From positions 186,001 to 250,000 of the forward strand of contig NZ_WHUG01000004.1 of NCBI RefSeq assembly GCF_009380215.1: 64,000 nt of DNA, in the 5' to 3' direction. The translations under genes were made by a program, and so were the position numbers. The notes under the pieces were generated by a model. The model made no database searches. It worked only from the letters and a program-made list of their open reading frames with translations, and had not been told where the DNA came from. This DNA is from Rugamonas aquatica. GTDB lineage: Bacteria; Pseudomonadota; Gammaproteobacteria; Burkholderiales; Burkholderiaceae_D. Shown one piece after another: positions 24,257 to 33,255 of this stretch (position 1 is the first letter of the stretch; each line of letters opens with the position of its first letter).

Positions 24257-24343
24257 TCGTTCCCGCGAAAGCGGGAATCCATGCTGAGTCAAGAGCATTG
24301 CTAACGCGCGCTCAGTATGGATTCCCGCCTGCGCGGGAATGAC
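24256..24343. repeat. REPIN-like element (two REP sequences in inverted orientation)
   Basis: The left arm (24256-24288) and right arm (24311-24343) are near-perfect inverted copies of a ~33-bp unit. Each unit is itself a small hairpin of the form ttcccgc-n-gcgggaa followed by tccatnctgag. The arms are separated by 22 bp. The element fills the gap between the convergent DUF1289 and DUF1993 genes and could form a large stem. The motif resembles the short extragenic palindromes mobilised by RAYT transposases; no RAYT gene is in this window. Confidence 0.75.
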
Positions 24344-24352
24344 GTGGGTGGA

Positions 24353-24862
24353 TCAATAGGTGCCGATGAAGTTCTTCTTGCCGATGTCCAGGCCGTTGTG
24401 GCGCAGGATGTCGTAAGCCGTGGTGGCGTGGAAGAAGAAGTGCGGCAGCGCGTAGTGGAACAGATAGGTCTGGCCGGTGAAGTGCTTGGTCTTTTCGCCG
24501 CTGCCGGTGGTGATCTCGCGCGTTTCGCTGCCTTCGATGGCGCTGGCCGGCACGCTGTCGATGTAGGCCAGGGTCTTGACGATGCGGGCCTTCAGGTCGG
24601 CGAAGCTGGTTTCGGTGTCTTCGTACGACGGCACTTCCAGGCCGCCCAGGCGGGCTGCGGCGCCTTTCGAGAAGTCGCAGGCGATCTGGATCTGGCGGGT
24701 GAACGGCAGCATGTCCGGGAACAGGCGGAACTGAAGCAGCGCGTTAGGTTCGATTTTCTTCTCGGCCGCGTGCGTCTCGGCTTTGTCGAGGATGACCAGC
24801 AGGCTGTTCAGGATCTGCTTGAACACTGGAATGGAAGCGGAATACATGGAAAAAGTGGTCAT
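24353..24862 (-). CDS. DUF1993 domain-containing protein
   Basis: This 169-residue soluble protein has SMYSASIPVFKQILNSL at the N-terminus, RLFPDMLPFTRQIQIACD in the middle and HFFFHATTAYDILRHNG near the C-terminus. These match DUF1993, a four-helix family related to DinB-like proteins whose function is unknown. The conserved His residues suggest metal binding by analogy with DinB. I chose the ATG at 24862, which has GAGGACC upstream; the frame extends upstream, but that extension is not family-like. It converges on the DUF1415-DUF1289 pair across the repeat. Confidence 0.88.
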   Translation of the reverse strand: MTTFSMYSASIPVFKQILNSLLVILDKAETHAAEKKIEPNALLQFRLFPDMLPFTRQIQIACDFSKGAAARLGGLEVPSYEDTETSFADLKARIVKTLAYIDSVPASAIEGSETREITTGSGEKTKHFTGQTYLFHYALPHFFFHATTAYDILRHNGLDIGKKNFIGTY

Positions 24863-25033
24863 GGCAAGGTCCTCAGTTGAAATGAGTCGCGATGATAGCG
24901 TGCCTGTGGGTTTTTTGCTGGCGCGCTGACTTTTACCGCATTTTCCGTGCATAATTCCAGTTAGAAACCTTAAAGTTTGCGCTATTACCCAATTACAGAC
25001 AGATGATGCAAACTTATCACTCGCGACCGGTGC

Positions 25034-28000
25034 ATGATTAGCGCCGTTTACCAAAAGATGCGTGCCAGGCTCAGCGCCTTGTACGGTCTATCCATCTATG
25101 GCGCGCTGTTACTGGTGGTGTTTGGCGGCCTGGTGATCCCGGCCATCATCGGCAGCTACCTGCTGATCGGCGTGCACGAGCAGAAATCGGCGCGCGTGGC
25201 GCTGGACGAATCGCTGCAGCGCAATGCCGACATCCTGGCGCTGGGCATGCAGGAATCCCTGTGGAATATGAATGCCGAATCGGCTCATTCGCTGGTCGAA
25301 TCGGTGATGCGCGACCGCTCGGTGCTGCAAGTGGAAGTGGTCGGCCAGGCCGACACCCAGTTCATGAGCGTGCATTCGCCGCGCCAGGCGGCCGGCAATG
25401 TGTACCGCGCCGAGCGCGAGATCCTCGTGCGCGGCGAGCGCATCGGCCGCATCACGGTCGAGATGGACGACGCCCGCAGCCAGCAGGAGCTGCGCGAGAA
25501 GCAGCTGTCCTATGTGTTCGTGCTGGCGGCGCAGCTGATGGTGTCGCTGCTGCTGATCGTGCTGTTCCTCAATTCCCGCCTGATTAAACCGCTGCGCAAG
25601 CTGATGCGCTTTTCCGACCGCCTGTCGCACGGCGATTTCGAGACCCGGCTGGACCTGGTCGGCAGCGATGAGCTGGGCCGCCTGGCCACGCAGCTGGAGC
25701 AGATGCGGGTGGCGATCAAGCGCCTGTTCGAAGACATCGGCCAGCGCGAGGAACGCTTCCGCACCATCGTCACGCAGGTGCCGGGCGCGGTGTTCCGCTT
25801 CCGCCCCGACGGCCCGATCGACTTCGTGTCGGACGCCATCGAAGAGATTTCCGGCTATTCCGCCGCGCAGTTCATGCGCAGCACCACCCATTCCTGGACC
25901 AACCTGATCGCGCCGGAAGACCGCAAGAAGCAGCGCCGCAGCGTGTCCGAGGCGATCCGCACCGGCCAGTCCTACGAGGTCGAGTACCGCATCCTGGACG
26001 CCGCCGGCACCGAGCGCTGGGTGGCCGAGAACGGCCAGCCGCAGCCGCACGATGGCGAGGGCAATGCGCCCTGGGTCGACGGCATCATCTCCGACATCAG
26101 CCAGCGCAAGCACAACGAGATGCGCATCGAAGCCCTGCTGGCCGAGCAGAGCGCGATCCTGGACAACGTGATGTTCGGCGTGATGTTCGTGCGCAACCGC
26201 CAGATCGTGTCGGTCAACCGCCGCTGCGAGGAGCTGTTCGGCTACGAGCCGGGCGCGATGACGGGCGCCTCGACCTCGATCGTGTTCCCGAGCTCCTTCG
26301 ATTTTGAATCGGCCGGCGCGCGCCAGTATCCGTCGCTGTCGAAAGGCGATTACTTCAACGAAGAACGCCACTACCGCCGCAAGGACGGCAGCCTGTTCTG
26401 GTGCATGGTCAGCGGCTACGCGCTGGACGACAAGCGCGCCAACGAGGGCAGCATCTGGGTGTATGCCGACATCACCGCGCGCAAGGAAGCGGAAGAGAAG
26501 CTGCGCCTGTCGGCCACCGTGATCGAGCACATCGCCGACGGCGTGGTGGTGCTGGACGCGAACGGCATCATCGTCGCCGTCAATCCGGCGTTCACGCAGA
26601 TCACCGGCTACACCGAGGCCGAAGCGCTGGGCAAGGACCGCACGCTGACGCGCTCCGGCCGGCACGACGCCGAGTTCTATGCGGAGATGTGGCAGGAGCA
26701 GATGGACAAGGGCTTCTGGCGCGGCGAGATCTGGAACCAGCGCAAGAACGGCGAGCTGTATCTGGAATGGCTGACGGTGAGCGCGGTGCGCGACAGCCGC
26801 GGCGAGACCACCCATTACGTCGGCGTGTTCAGCGACATCACCAAGGTCAAGGAATCGCAGGAAAAGCTGGACCACCTGGCCCACCACGATCCGCTGACCG
26901 CGTTGCCGAACCGCCTGCTGTTCCACGATCGCCTGCAGCACGCGCTGCAACGCGCCGCGCGCGACGGCGAACAACTGGCGCTGCTGTTCATTGACTTGGA
27001 CCGCTTCAAGAACGTCAACGACACGCTGGGCCACCACATCGGCGACGAGCTGCTCAAGCAGGTCGCCAAGGCCTTGCACGAGCGCCTGCGCGAAGGCGAT
27101 ACGCTGGCGCGCCTGGGCGGCGACGAGTTCATCGTCCTGCTGGAGAATATCGAGAACCAGTTCGGCGCCAGCCAGGTCGCCGAGAAGCTGGTGCAGATGT
27201 TCGAGCAGCCCTTCATGGTAGCCGGCCATGAATTGTTCGTCACCTGCAGCGTCGGTATCAGCCTGTTCCCGGACGATGCGGTCGACCTGAATATGCTGAT
27301 CCGTAACGCCGACGTGGCCATGTACCAGGCCAAGGCGCGCGGCCGCAACGGCTACAGCTTCTACACGCCGTCGATGACGGGCGAGGGCGTCGAACGCCTG
27401 CGCCTGGAGACCTTCCTGCGCCGCTCGATCGAGAAGGACGAGATCTTCCTCAACTACCAGCCGCAGGTGGAAATCGATACCGGCCGCTTGATCGGGGTCG
27501 AGGCGCTGGTGCGCTGGAACCATCCGGAGCTGGGCCTGATCCCGCCGATCCGCTTCATTCCGCTGGCCGAGGATACGGGCTTCATCAACCAGCTGGGCAA
27601 GTGGGTGCTGGAAGAAGCCTGCCGCCAGATGATACGCTGGCAGGCCGCCGGCCTGAATGTGCCGAAGATGGCGGTCAACCTGTCGGCCAAGCAGTTCGAG
27701 CGCGGCAGCATCGTCAACATGGTGGCCGACATCCTGCGCGAGACCGGCCTGGAGCCGCAGCGCCTGCAACTGGAAGTGACCGAGTCGGTCATCATGAACA
27801 CCGGCGACGCCATGGTCTTCATCAACGACCTGCACTCGATCGGCGTCGGCCTGGCGATCGACGATTTCGGCACCGGCTACTCGTCGCTGGCCTACCTGAA
27901 GCAGCTGCCGGTGCAGACGCTGAAGATCGACCGTTCCTTCATCAAGGATATCTCCACCGACGTCAACGACGAAGCCATCGCCATCGCCATCATCCAGCTG

Positions 28001-28156
28001 GGCAAGAGCATGAATCTGTCCGTGATCGCGGAAGGCGTGGAGACCGAGGAGCAGGCGGCCTTCCTGCTGCGCCACGGCTGCCATCTGGCGCAGGGCTACT
28101 TCTACAGCAAGCCGGTGGCGGCGGACGATATGCTGACACGCTGGCGCACCTCATAA
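25034..28156 (+). CDS. Membrane-bound PAS/GGDEF/EAL cyclic-di-GMP protein
   Basis: This 1040-residue sensor has a first transmembrane helix at about residues 17-45, a periplasmic sensing loop, and a second helix near 158-182. A HAMP domain (LIKPLRKLMRFSDRL) is followed by three PAS domains over about 235-610. The GGDEF domain has an intact active site at 695-699, preceded by a RxxD inhibitory site (REGD) five residues before it. The EAL domain starts with EAL at 823-825 and includes DDFGTGYSSL and IKIDRSF-like LKIDRSFIKD. Both catalytic signatures are intact, so it may make and degrade c-di-GMP under sensory control. IorB-like follows 16 nt later on the same strand. Confidence 0.95.
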   Translation: MISAVYQKMRARLSALYGLSIYGALLLVVFGGLVIPAIIGSYLLIGVHEQKSARVALDESLQRNADILALGMQESLWNMNAESAHSLVESVMRDRSVLQVEVVGQADTQFMSVHSPRQAAGNVYRAEREILVRGERIGRITVEMDDARSQQELREKQLSYVFVLAAQLMVSLLLIVLFLNSRLIKPLRKLMRFSDRLSHGDFETRLDLVGSDELGRLATQLEQMRVAIKRLFEDIGQREERFRTIVTQVPGAVFRFRPDGPIDFVSDAIEEISGYSAAQFMRSTTHSWTNLIAPEDRKKQRRSVSEAIRTGQSYEVEYRILDAAGTERWVAENGQPQPHDGEGNAPWVDGIISDISQRKHNEMRIEALLAEQSAILDNVMFGVMFVRNRQIVSVNRRCEELFGYEPGAMTGASTSIVFPSSFDFESAGARQYPSLSKGDYFNEERHYRRKDGSLFWCMVSGYALDDKRANEGSIWVYADITARKEAEEKLRLSATVIEHIADGVVVLDANGIIVAVNPAFTQITGYTEAEALGKDRTLTRSGRHDAEFYAEMWQEQMDKGFWRGEIWNQRKNGELYLEWLTVSAVRDSRGETTHYVGVFSDITKVKESQEKLDHLAHHDPLTALPNRLLFHDRLQHALQRAARDGEQLALLFIDLDRFKNVNDTLGHHIGDELLKQVAKALHERLREGDTLARLGGDEFIVLLENIENQFGASQVAEKLVQMFEQPFMVAGHELFVTCSVGISLFPDDAVDLNMLIRNADVAMYQAKARGRNGYSFYTPSMTGEGVERLRLETFLRRSIEKDEIFLNYQPQVEIDTGRLIGVEALVRWNHPELGLIPPIRFIPLAEDTGFINQLGKWVLEEACRQMIRWQAAGLNVPKMAVNLSAKQFERGSIVNMVADILRETGLEPQRLQLEVTESVIMNTGDAMVFINDLHSIGVGLAIDDFGTGYSSLAYLKQLPVQTLKIDRSFIKDISTDVNDEAIAIAIIQLGKSMNLSVIAEGVETEEQAAFLLRHGCHLAQGYFYSKPVAADDMLTRWRTS

Positions 28157-28172
28157 AAACCGGGAGACCGCA

Positions 28173-30449
28173 ATGCAGGGACTGAAGCTCGGCGCGCGCC
28201 GCCGGTTTATTTTTGGCGGCGTGGCCGTCGCCGCCGGCGCGCTGGTGGTCGGCTGGGGCCTGATGCCGGCGCGCCAGCGCCTGAACGCCACGCACACGCT
28301 GCCGCTGGACGGCGACGCGGTCGCGCTCAACGGCTGGGTGGCGGTGGCGCCGGACGGCACGGTCAGCGTGGCCATGCCGCGCAGCGAAATGGGGCAGGGC
28401 GTGCATACCGCGCTGCCGATGCTGGTGGCCGAGGAGATGGACGTGCCGCTGTCGGCGGTGCGGCTGGTGCAGGCCACCACCGATAAAATCTACGGCAATA
28501 TCGCCATGCTCAAGGACGGCCTGCCTTTCCATCCGGACGATGACGGCAGCTTGAAGGCGGCCGTCGGCTGGACCGTCGGCAAGGTGGCGCGTGAGCTGGG
28601 GCTCATCATCACCGGCGGCTCGTCCAGCGTGAAGGATGCGTGGCAGCCGATGCGCGAAGCCGGCGCCGCCGCGCGCGCCATGCTGGTGGCCGCAGCCGCC
28701 AGGCAGTGGAATGCGCGTCCGCAGGATTGCCGGACCGAGGATGGGCAGGTGATCCATGCCGACGGTCGGCGCCTGTCATACGGCGCGCTGGCGGTGGCCG
28801 CAGCGACGGCCGCGCCGGGCGAGATCCGCTTGAAGGATCCCAAGGACTTCAAACTGATAGGCCGCGCGCAGCCGCGCCGCGATACGCCGTCCAAGGTGAA
28901 CGGCGAGGCGGTATTCGGCATCGACGTGCGTCCCGAGGGCATGGTGTACGCGGCGGTGCGCATGTCGCCGGTGATCGGCGGCGTGGTCTCCAGCGTCAAG
29001 CCGGAGGCGGTGCTGAAGATGCCGGGCGTGATGCAGGTGGTCGATTTTTCCAGCGCGCTGCCGCAGCAGACCGGCGCCGGCGCCGGCGTGGCGGTGGTGG
29101 CGAAGACGTATTGGCAGGCCAAACAGGCCGCGCTGGCCCTGCCGGTGCAGTGGAGCAGCGACGAACGGGCCAAGCTGTCGAGCGCCGCCATCTTTGCGGA
29201 GTTCGCGGCCAGGCTGGATGCGGAATCGGGCCATGCCTATCACAAGGCCGGCGACATGGATGCGGTGGAGGGCAAGGCTGCCGGCGTGGTCAAGACCGTG
29301 ACGGCCGAATACCGCGCGCCTTATCTGGCGCATGCGGCGATGGAGCCGGTCAACTGCACCGCGCAGTTCAAGGACGGCAAGGTGTTCCTGTGGGCGCCGA
29401 CGCAGTCGCCGGGATTCGCGGCGGAGGTGGCGGCCAAGGTCGGCGGCGTCGCGGCGGACAAGGTGGTGCTGGTCGTGACGATGCTGGGCGGCGGCTTCGG
29501 GCGCCGGCTCGATGTGGACATGGTGGCGCAGGTGGTGGCGGTGGCCAGGCGGGCCGGCGGCCTGCCGGTGCAGATGATCTGGTCGCGCGAAGACGACACC
29601 ACGCACGACGTGTATCGCCCGGCGGCGCTGGCGCGCTTCAGCGCCAGCCTGGATGCGGCGGGCAGGGTGCTGGGCTACGATAACAAGTCGGCCAGCGGCT
29701 CGGTGTCGCACCAGTTCTTCAAGCGTAACCTGGGCTTGCCGCCCGGTGGGCCGGACAAGACCACGGCCGAAGGCGAGTTCGATATGCAGTACGAGTTCCC
29801 GAATCAGCGCATCCGCCACGTGATCGTCGACAGTCCGGTGCCGCTGGGTTACTGGCGCTCGGTAGGGCATTCGCACAATGCGTTTTTCAAAGAGAGTTTC
29901 ATCGACGAGCTGGCGCATGCGGCGGGCCAGGACGAGGTGGCGTTCCGCCGCGGCCTGTTGAAGCAGCACCCGCGCCATCTGGCGGTGCTCGATGCGGCGG
30001 TGGCCAGGGCCGGCGCCGCGCCGGCCGGCCGCGCGCATGGCGTGGCGCTGCACCAGTCCTTCGGCACCATCGTCGCGCAGGTGGCCGAGGTGTCGGTGGA
30101 GGGCACGGAGATCCGTGTGCACCGCGTGGTGTGCGCGGTCGATTGCGGCATCGCCGTCAATCCCAACATCATCGCGCAGCAGGTGGAGTCGGCGGTGGTG
30201 TTCGGGCTGTCGGCGGCCCTGTTTGGCGCGGTGACGATCAAGGACGGCAAGGTCGAGCAGAGCAACTTCCACGACTATCCGGTGGTGCGCATCAACCAGG
30301 CGCCGGAGGTGGAAACCATCATCATGCCGAGCGCCGAACATCCCGAAGGCATGGGCGAACCGGCGACGCCGCCGATCGCGCCGGCCGTGGCCAATGCGGT
30401 CTTCAAACTGACCGGCAAGCGCCTGCGCAGCCTGCCGCTGACGCTGTGA
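28173..30449 (+). CDS. Molybdopterin-dependent hydroxylase large subunit (isoquinoline 1-oxidoreductase beta-like)
   Basis: The 758-residue protein has a twin-arginine-like leader (GARRRFIFGG then a hydrophobic Ala/Val core), suggesting export of the folded cofactor-loaded enzyme. It matches the IorB-type branch of the xanthine oxidase family: EMGQGVHTALPMLVAEE near the start, VTMLGGGFGRRLDVD in the middle, and EGMGEPATPPIAPA carrying the conserved active-site Glu near the end. It should hydroxylate or oxidise an aldehyde or N-heterocycle. The usual small [2Fe-2S] subunit is not adjacent, nor is a cytochrome partner, so its electron acceptor must be encoded elsewhere. CGGGAGACC precedes the ATG. 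Confidence 0.88.
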   Translation: MQGLKLGARRRFIFGGVAVAAGALVVGWGLMPARQRLNATHTLPLDGDAVALNGWVAVAPDGTVSVAMPRSEMGQGVHTALPMLVAEEMDVPLSAVRLVQATTDKIYGNIAMLKDGLPFHPDDDGSLKAAVGWTVGKVARELGLIITGGSSSVKDAWQPMREAGAAARAMLVAAAARQWNARPQDCRTEDGQVIHADGRRLSYGALAVAAATAAPGEIRLKDPKDFKLIGRAQPRRDTPSKVNGEAVFGIDVRPEGMVYAAVRMSPVIGGVVSSVKPEAVLKMPGVMQVVDFSSALPQQTGAGAGVAVVAKTYWQAKQAALALPVQWSSDERAKLSSAAIFAEFAARLDAESGHAYHKAGDMDAVEGKAAGVVKTVTAEYRAPYLAHAAMEPVNCTAQFKDGKVFLWAPTQSPGFAAEVAAKVGGVAADKVVLVVTMLGGGFGRRLDVDMVAQVVAVARRAGGLPVQMIWSREDDTTHDVYRPAALARFSASLDAAGRVLGYDNKSASGSVSHQFFKRNLGLPPGGPDKTTAEGEFDMQYEFPNQRIRHVIVDSPVPLGYWRSVGHSHNAFFKESFIDELAHAAGQDEVAFRRGLLKQHPRHLAVLDAAVARAGAAPAGRAHGVALHQSFGTIVAQVAEVSVEGTEIRVHRVVCAVDCGIAVNPNIIAQQVESAVVFGLSAALFGAVTIKDGKVEQSNFHDYPVVRINQAPEVETIIMPSAEHPEGMGEPATPPIAPAVANAVFKLTGKRLRSLPLTL

Positions 30450-30498
30450 CGGCGAATATGTTCTTTCCAGAAGAAGGACGAAACCGGCACCTGGCGCA

Positions 30499-31062
30499 CT
30501 AATAGGCGTTGAGCGCCTTGCTCATCGTATCCCAACGGTCGCGCTTGTCCGCAGAGCCGGCCGTGGTCTTGCACTTGGCCGCGATCTGTTTCATGGTGTC
30601 CCATCCCTCTTTTGAGAAAATATCCTTGAGCGCAACGATCTTTCCGATCTCGACCAAGTCCTCGGTGGGCAGGTTGCATATCGAATTCGATGGCTGGGTG
30701 TAACAGCCGACATGCGAGTCGATCGCCACCTTGCGCATTGCCGGGCAATCGCAGGCCTTGACCGGCTCGGTAATTTCCAAATGGGGAACGATGGCTTCCT
30801 GCAGGCAGACTAATGTCGCATTGCGCCATTTCTCGCCTTCCTTTGAAAATTTTGTATTTCCCAAGAAACGCTCGCAATAATTTTTACCATAAGAGATAAA
30901 ATATTCCGACGATGATGTGGAGCAATTGCAGTATTTCGCAAAACACTGGGTATATACGCCGCAGCTCGGCGTTGCAGAATTCACGCATTGCGCCAATGCG
31001 TATTTCTCACAAAAAATAACAAAAATGAAAAGTACGCAGCGGAACCAATTTGACATTTTCAT
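30499..31062 (-). CDS. Secreted cysteine-rich protein of unknown function (187 aa)
   Basis: The protein begins with a signal peptide (MKMSNWFRCVLFIFVIFC ending near YALA) and then has about ten cysteines in the mature part. These include CVNSATPSC, CFAKYCNCS, CDCPAM and a closing KCKTTAG, a spacing suited to several disulfides in the periplasm or outside. I do not recognise the family. The start at 31062 has AAGGGAGA upstream. Its base composition is visibly AT-richer than the surrounding genes. It converges with the Mo-hydroxylase gene and lies next to another orphan exported protein and the giant-protein cluster, so this stretch may be an acquired island. Confidence 0.7.
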   Translation of the reverse strand: MKMSNWFRCVLFIFVIFCEKYALAQCVNSATPSCGVYTQCFAKYCNCSTSSSEYFISYGKNYCERFLGNTKFSKEGEKWRNATLVCLQEAIVPHLEITEPVKACDCPAMRKVAIDSHVGCYTQPSNSICNLPTEDLVEIGKIVALKDIFSKEGWDTMKQIAAKCKTTAGSADKRDRWDTMSKALNAY

Positions 31063-31140
31063 TCTCCCTTGATTGAAACGTTGGATTAGCGCTGTTGAAT
31101 ATGAATTTAAATAATCGTGCTCCATCCTCTATTCGGGACG

Positions 31141-31650
31141 TCAGGAATTGATCAATAGCGCAGCAGCAGGGTGCGCATCCTGGAATGTCGCGGAAAGCAG
31201 ACAGATTCTGGTCTCGAAACCTTCGTACAACATCGCGGTCAAGCCTGCCATGCGCAATCCCGTGCGGAACTGCAAGGCGGCACCGCCAGCGAGCCGGGCT
31301 GCCAGATTCGGGCAGCCCAGCCCTACAACCCCTTGCAGGGAGGTACTGGCCGCAGCGCCGGGCGCCAGCGCCTGAAGGCGCCATCTGCCGCGCTGCTCGC
31401 CGTTGTCGCCGGTGCGGAACACAAAACCATCGTCGCCGACGAGACTCTCCGACAACACCGCTTCGACCTCGGGAAGCAGGGTGGAAAAACGATCCAGCAC
31501 GCTGGTAATGACACTGGGATGCGCGCCCAATTCTTCGCTAATGCGGCGTAATTTTTCTCTCTCCAATGGTTGCATTGGAATGGCTTTGGCAATAAGCGGA
31601 GCAAAGTTTGCCCCTATCCCCGTAACAATAAGTTGTCGACGAGTAAGCAT
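31141..31650 (-). CDS. Exported protein with twin-arginine-like leader, unknown function (169 aa)
   Basis: The N-terminus MLTRRQLIVTGIGANFAP has a twin-arginine followed by a moderately hydrophobic stretch ending at AKA, so Tat- or Sec-dependent export is possible. The mature part is helical at first (REKLRRISEELGAHPSVI), then Gly/Ala-rich and beta-like (GVVGLGCPNLAARLAGG). No family is evident. It is transcribed away from the lipoprotein/giant-protein cluster, with 111 bp of AT-rich DNA between the two starts. Shared regulation with that cluster is possible but not shown. Confidence 0.6.
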   Translation of the reverse strand: MLTRRQLIVTGIGANFAPLIAKAIPMQPLEREKLRRISEELGAHPSVITSVLDRFSTLLPEVEAVLSESLVGDDGFVFRTGDNGEQRGRWRLQALAPGAAASTSLQGVVGLGCPNLAARLAGGAALQFRTGLRMAGLTAMLYEGFETRICLLSATFQDAHPAAALLINS

Positions 31651-31761
31651 GAAATTATCCTTTGCAAAACATTAAGAATACTCTTAATATCAGTCGCCTG
31701 AAAGCATTTCGATTTAACCGTTTTATTGTTCGTTTTTAAAAACCAACAGTGGGGAGCGGGA

Positions 31762-33252
31762 ATGAAATTTGTTAGCTTGGGATTGATATGGGTTGTGACA
31801 TTTCTTTTATCCGGCTGCAGCAGTTACCGGCTTGACCGGCCAGAACAGCTTTATCTGGCGCAGTCCTATCTGCCATTGCCTAAGGATTTCAAGCCCCCTC
31901 CAGACTTGCCTGCACCGCACCCCTATATCGCCGCGGGTAACGACGATTGCACCGCTCCGCAGGGCGCGCCATGGCGCCGGCCCACAGGCAAATCGCGCAC
32001 CACGCTCCAGGTTTTGCCGGGCATGACCTTGCTGGTCACAGAAACCAACTACAACCGCAATGCGGCGCAGGGCGTGCCCATCGCCAGCCGCTGGCCGTGG
32101 AAGTTGCCGTCGGCCGGCGCCTGCGGAGACGACCGCGACTGGAGCCGCGCAGACCTGGTCGCGGTCCGTCATCTCCTGAGCGCCGCCAGGCTGCCGAAGG
32201 AAGCCGCCACTCCGGATACCGACTATTACCTGCAGCTGGTCAGGGCGGCCGGCTGCGGCGAGGCAGACGGCACGAACCAGGCGTGTAGTTTTTCCAAGGT
32301 CCGCAGTCGTTTGCTGGAACCGTTTGTCACCAGCCTGGAGGTCAGCTACCGGGATGTCGGGCCAAATTACGAGCAGGTTCCGGCGGAGGGCAGCGCGTCC
32401 TCGGCGTTTCCGTTTCCACCCGATGCGGTCACAACTGTCCCTGTGATCGGCGGCAACCTGGGCGGATGGCTGACCGATATGACCTCGGTACGGCCGGACG
32501 ATTTTTTCCAGTTCGCCCTGCCATCGGAACTGAACCTGAAGATGGATGTCGGGCAGCTGTGCGCGCGCTTGAGCAGCCGGCGCAATGCCGCTCCCATCTA
32601 TGCCGGCGCAGCCGCGCCCGGCAATCCGCTGGATGTCGGCCATCATTACCAGACGGTGTCGCTGGCGGTGTGCAATTTCACGCTCAAACGGCTGTCGCTG
32701 ATGCCGCGCGCGTCGTGGCCGCTGGCGCCGGCGCCGGGAGCCGACCTGGTGTTGCTGAGCAGTTCGGACCCGCTGCTGCTGTTCCGGCCGCCGGCGTACC
32801 GCAGCATGCTCGATTCCTCCGGGCGGCGGTTGTGTCCTCCCGCAACGCCGGGCGATGGCACGTGCCCCGAGGACGACAGGCTGAGCCAGGGTTTTGTTGA
32901 CTTCGACATGCTGATCGAGTTGCACCTGGAGGGCGTGCGCGAAGCGTTGCAAGTACCGTCGACGATGAGCGTGGCGCAGTTCGAGCGCCAGCATGGCGCG
33001 GGCAAGAAGGTGGTTGAACTGCAGCGCGCGGCGGTCTGGCTGCCGCAGGCGCTCGCGTTGCGCGATCTGGCGGATGCCCGCGTTTCGGGCACGGTGGACA
33101 CCTCCAAACTGGTATCCGGACCGAGCCTGGCGCTGCATTTCATGCCGGACCAGTCCGAGGAATGGCGCCGTCACAGCGGCGTGTACATCGTCGACTCGAT
33201 GAAGGAGCAAGTCATCCTGGCTCCTGGTGATCGCATAACGCTGGCGAGGTAA
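31762..33252 (+). CDS. Large lipoprotein of unknown function heading the giant-protein cluster
   Basis: This 496-residue protein starts with a lipoprotein signal peptide whose lipobox LLSGC places the acylated cysteine near residue 18. The mature sequence is Pro- and Cys-containing, without membrane helices, and mostly beta-like. The C-terminal 60 residues read as a compact domain ending in APGDRITLAR. I find no known domain. I chose the ATG at 31762, preceded by GGGGAGCGGG; an upstream in-frame ATG would add 12 residues. The stop is 3 nt before the start of the 1447-residue gene, so the three genes are surely one transcript. It would sit at the outer membrane, perhaps as the anchor for the two giants. 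Confidence 0.75.
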   Translation: MKFVSLGLIWVVTFLLSGCSSYRLDRPEQLYLAQSYLPLPKDFKPPPDLPAPHPYIAAGNDDCTAPQGAPWRRPTGKSRTTLQVLPGMTLLVTETNYNRNAAQGVPIASRWPWKLPSAGACGDDRDWSRADLVAVRHLLSAARLPKEAATPDTDYYLQLVRAAGCGEADGTNQACSFSKVRSRLLEPFVTSLEVSYRDVGPNYEQVPAEGSASSAFPFPPDAVTTVPVIGGNLGGWLTDMTSVRPDDFFQFALPSELNLKMDVGQLCARLSSRRNAAPIYAGAAAPGNPLDVGHHYQTVSLAVCNFTLKRLSLMPRASWPLAPAPGADLVLLSSSDPLLLFRPPAYRSMLDSSGRRLCPPATPGDGTCPEDDRLSQGFVDFDMLIELHLEGVREALQVPSTMSVAQFERQHGAGKKVVELQRAAVWLPQALALRDLADARVSGTVDTSKLVSGPSLALHFMPDQSEEWRRHSGVYIVDSMKEQVILAPGDRITLAR

Positions 33253-33255
33253 GTC

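Noticed and set aside
24256..24343. Possible CRISPR repeat or transposon end
   Set aside because: Only two units in inverted order with no spacer array and no transposase; REPIN is the better reading.
25109..28084. Minus-strand open frame of ~991 codons opposite the GGDEF/EAL gene
   Set aside because: Antisense shadow of a gene with intact GGDEF and EAL motifs; the reverse product is His/Gln/Val-rich and domain-free.
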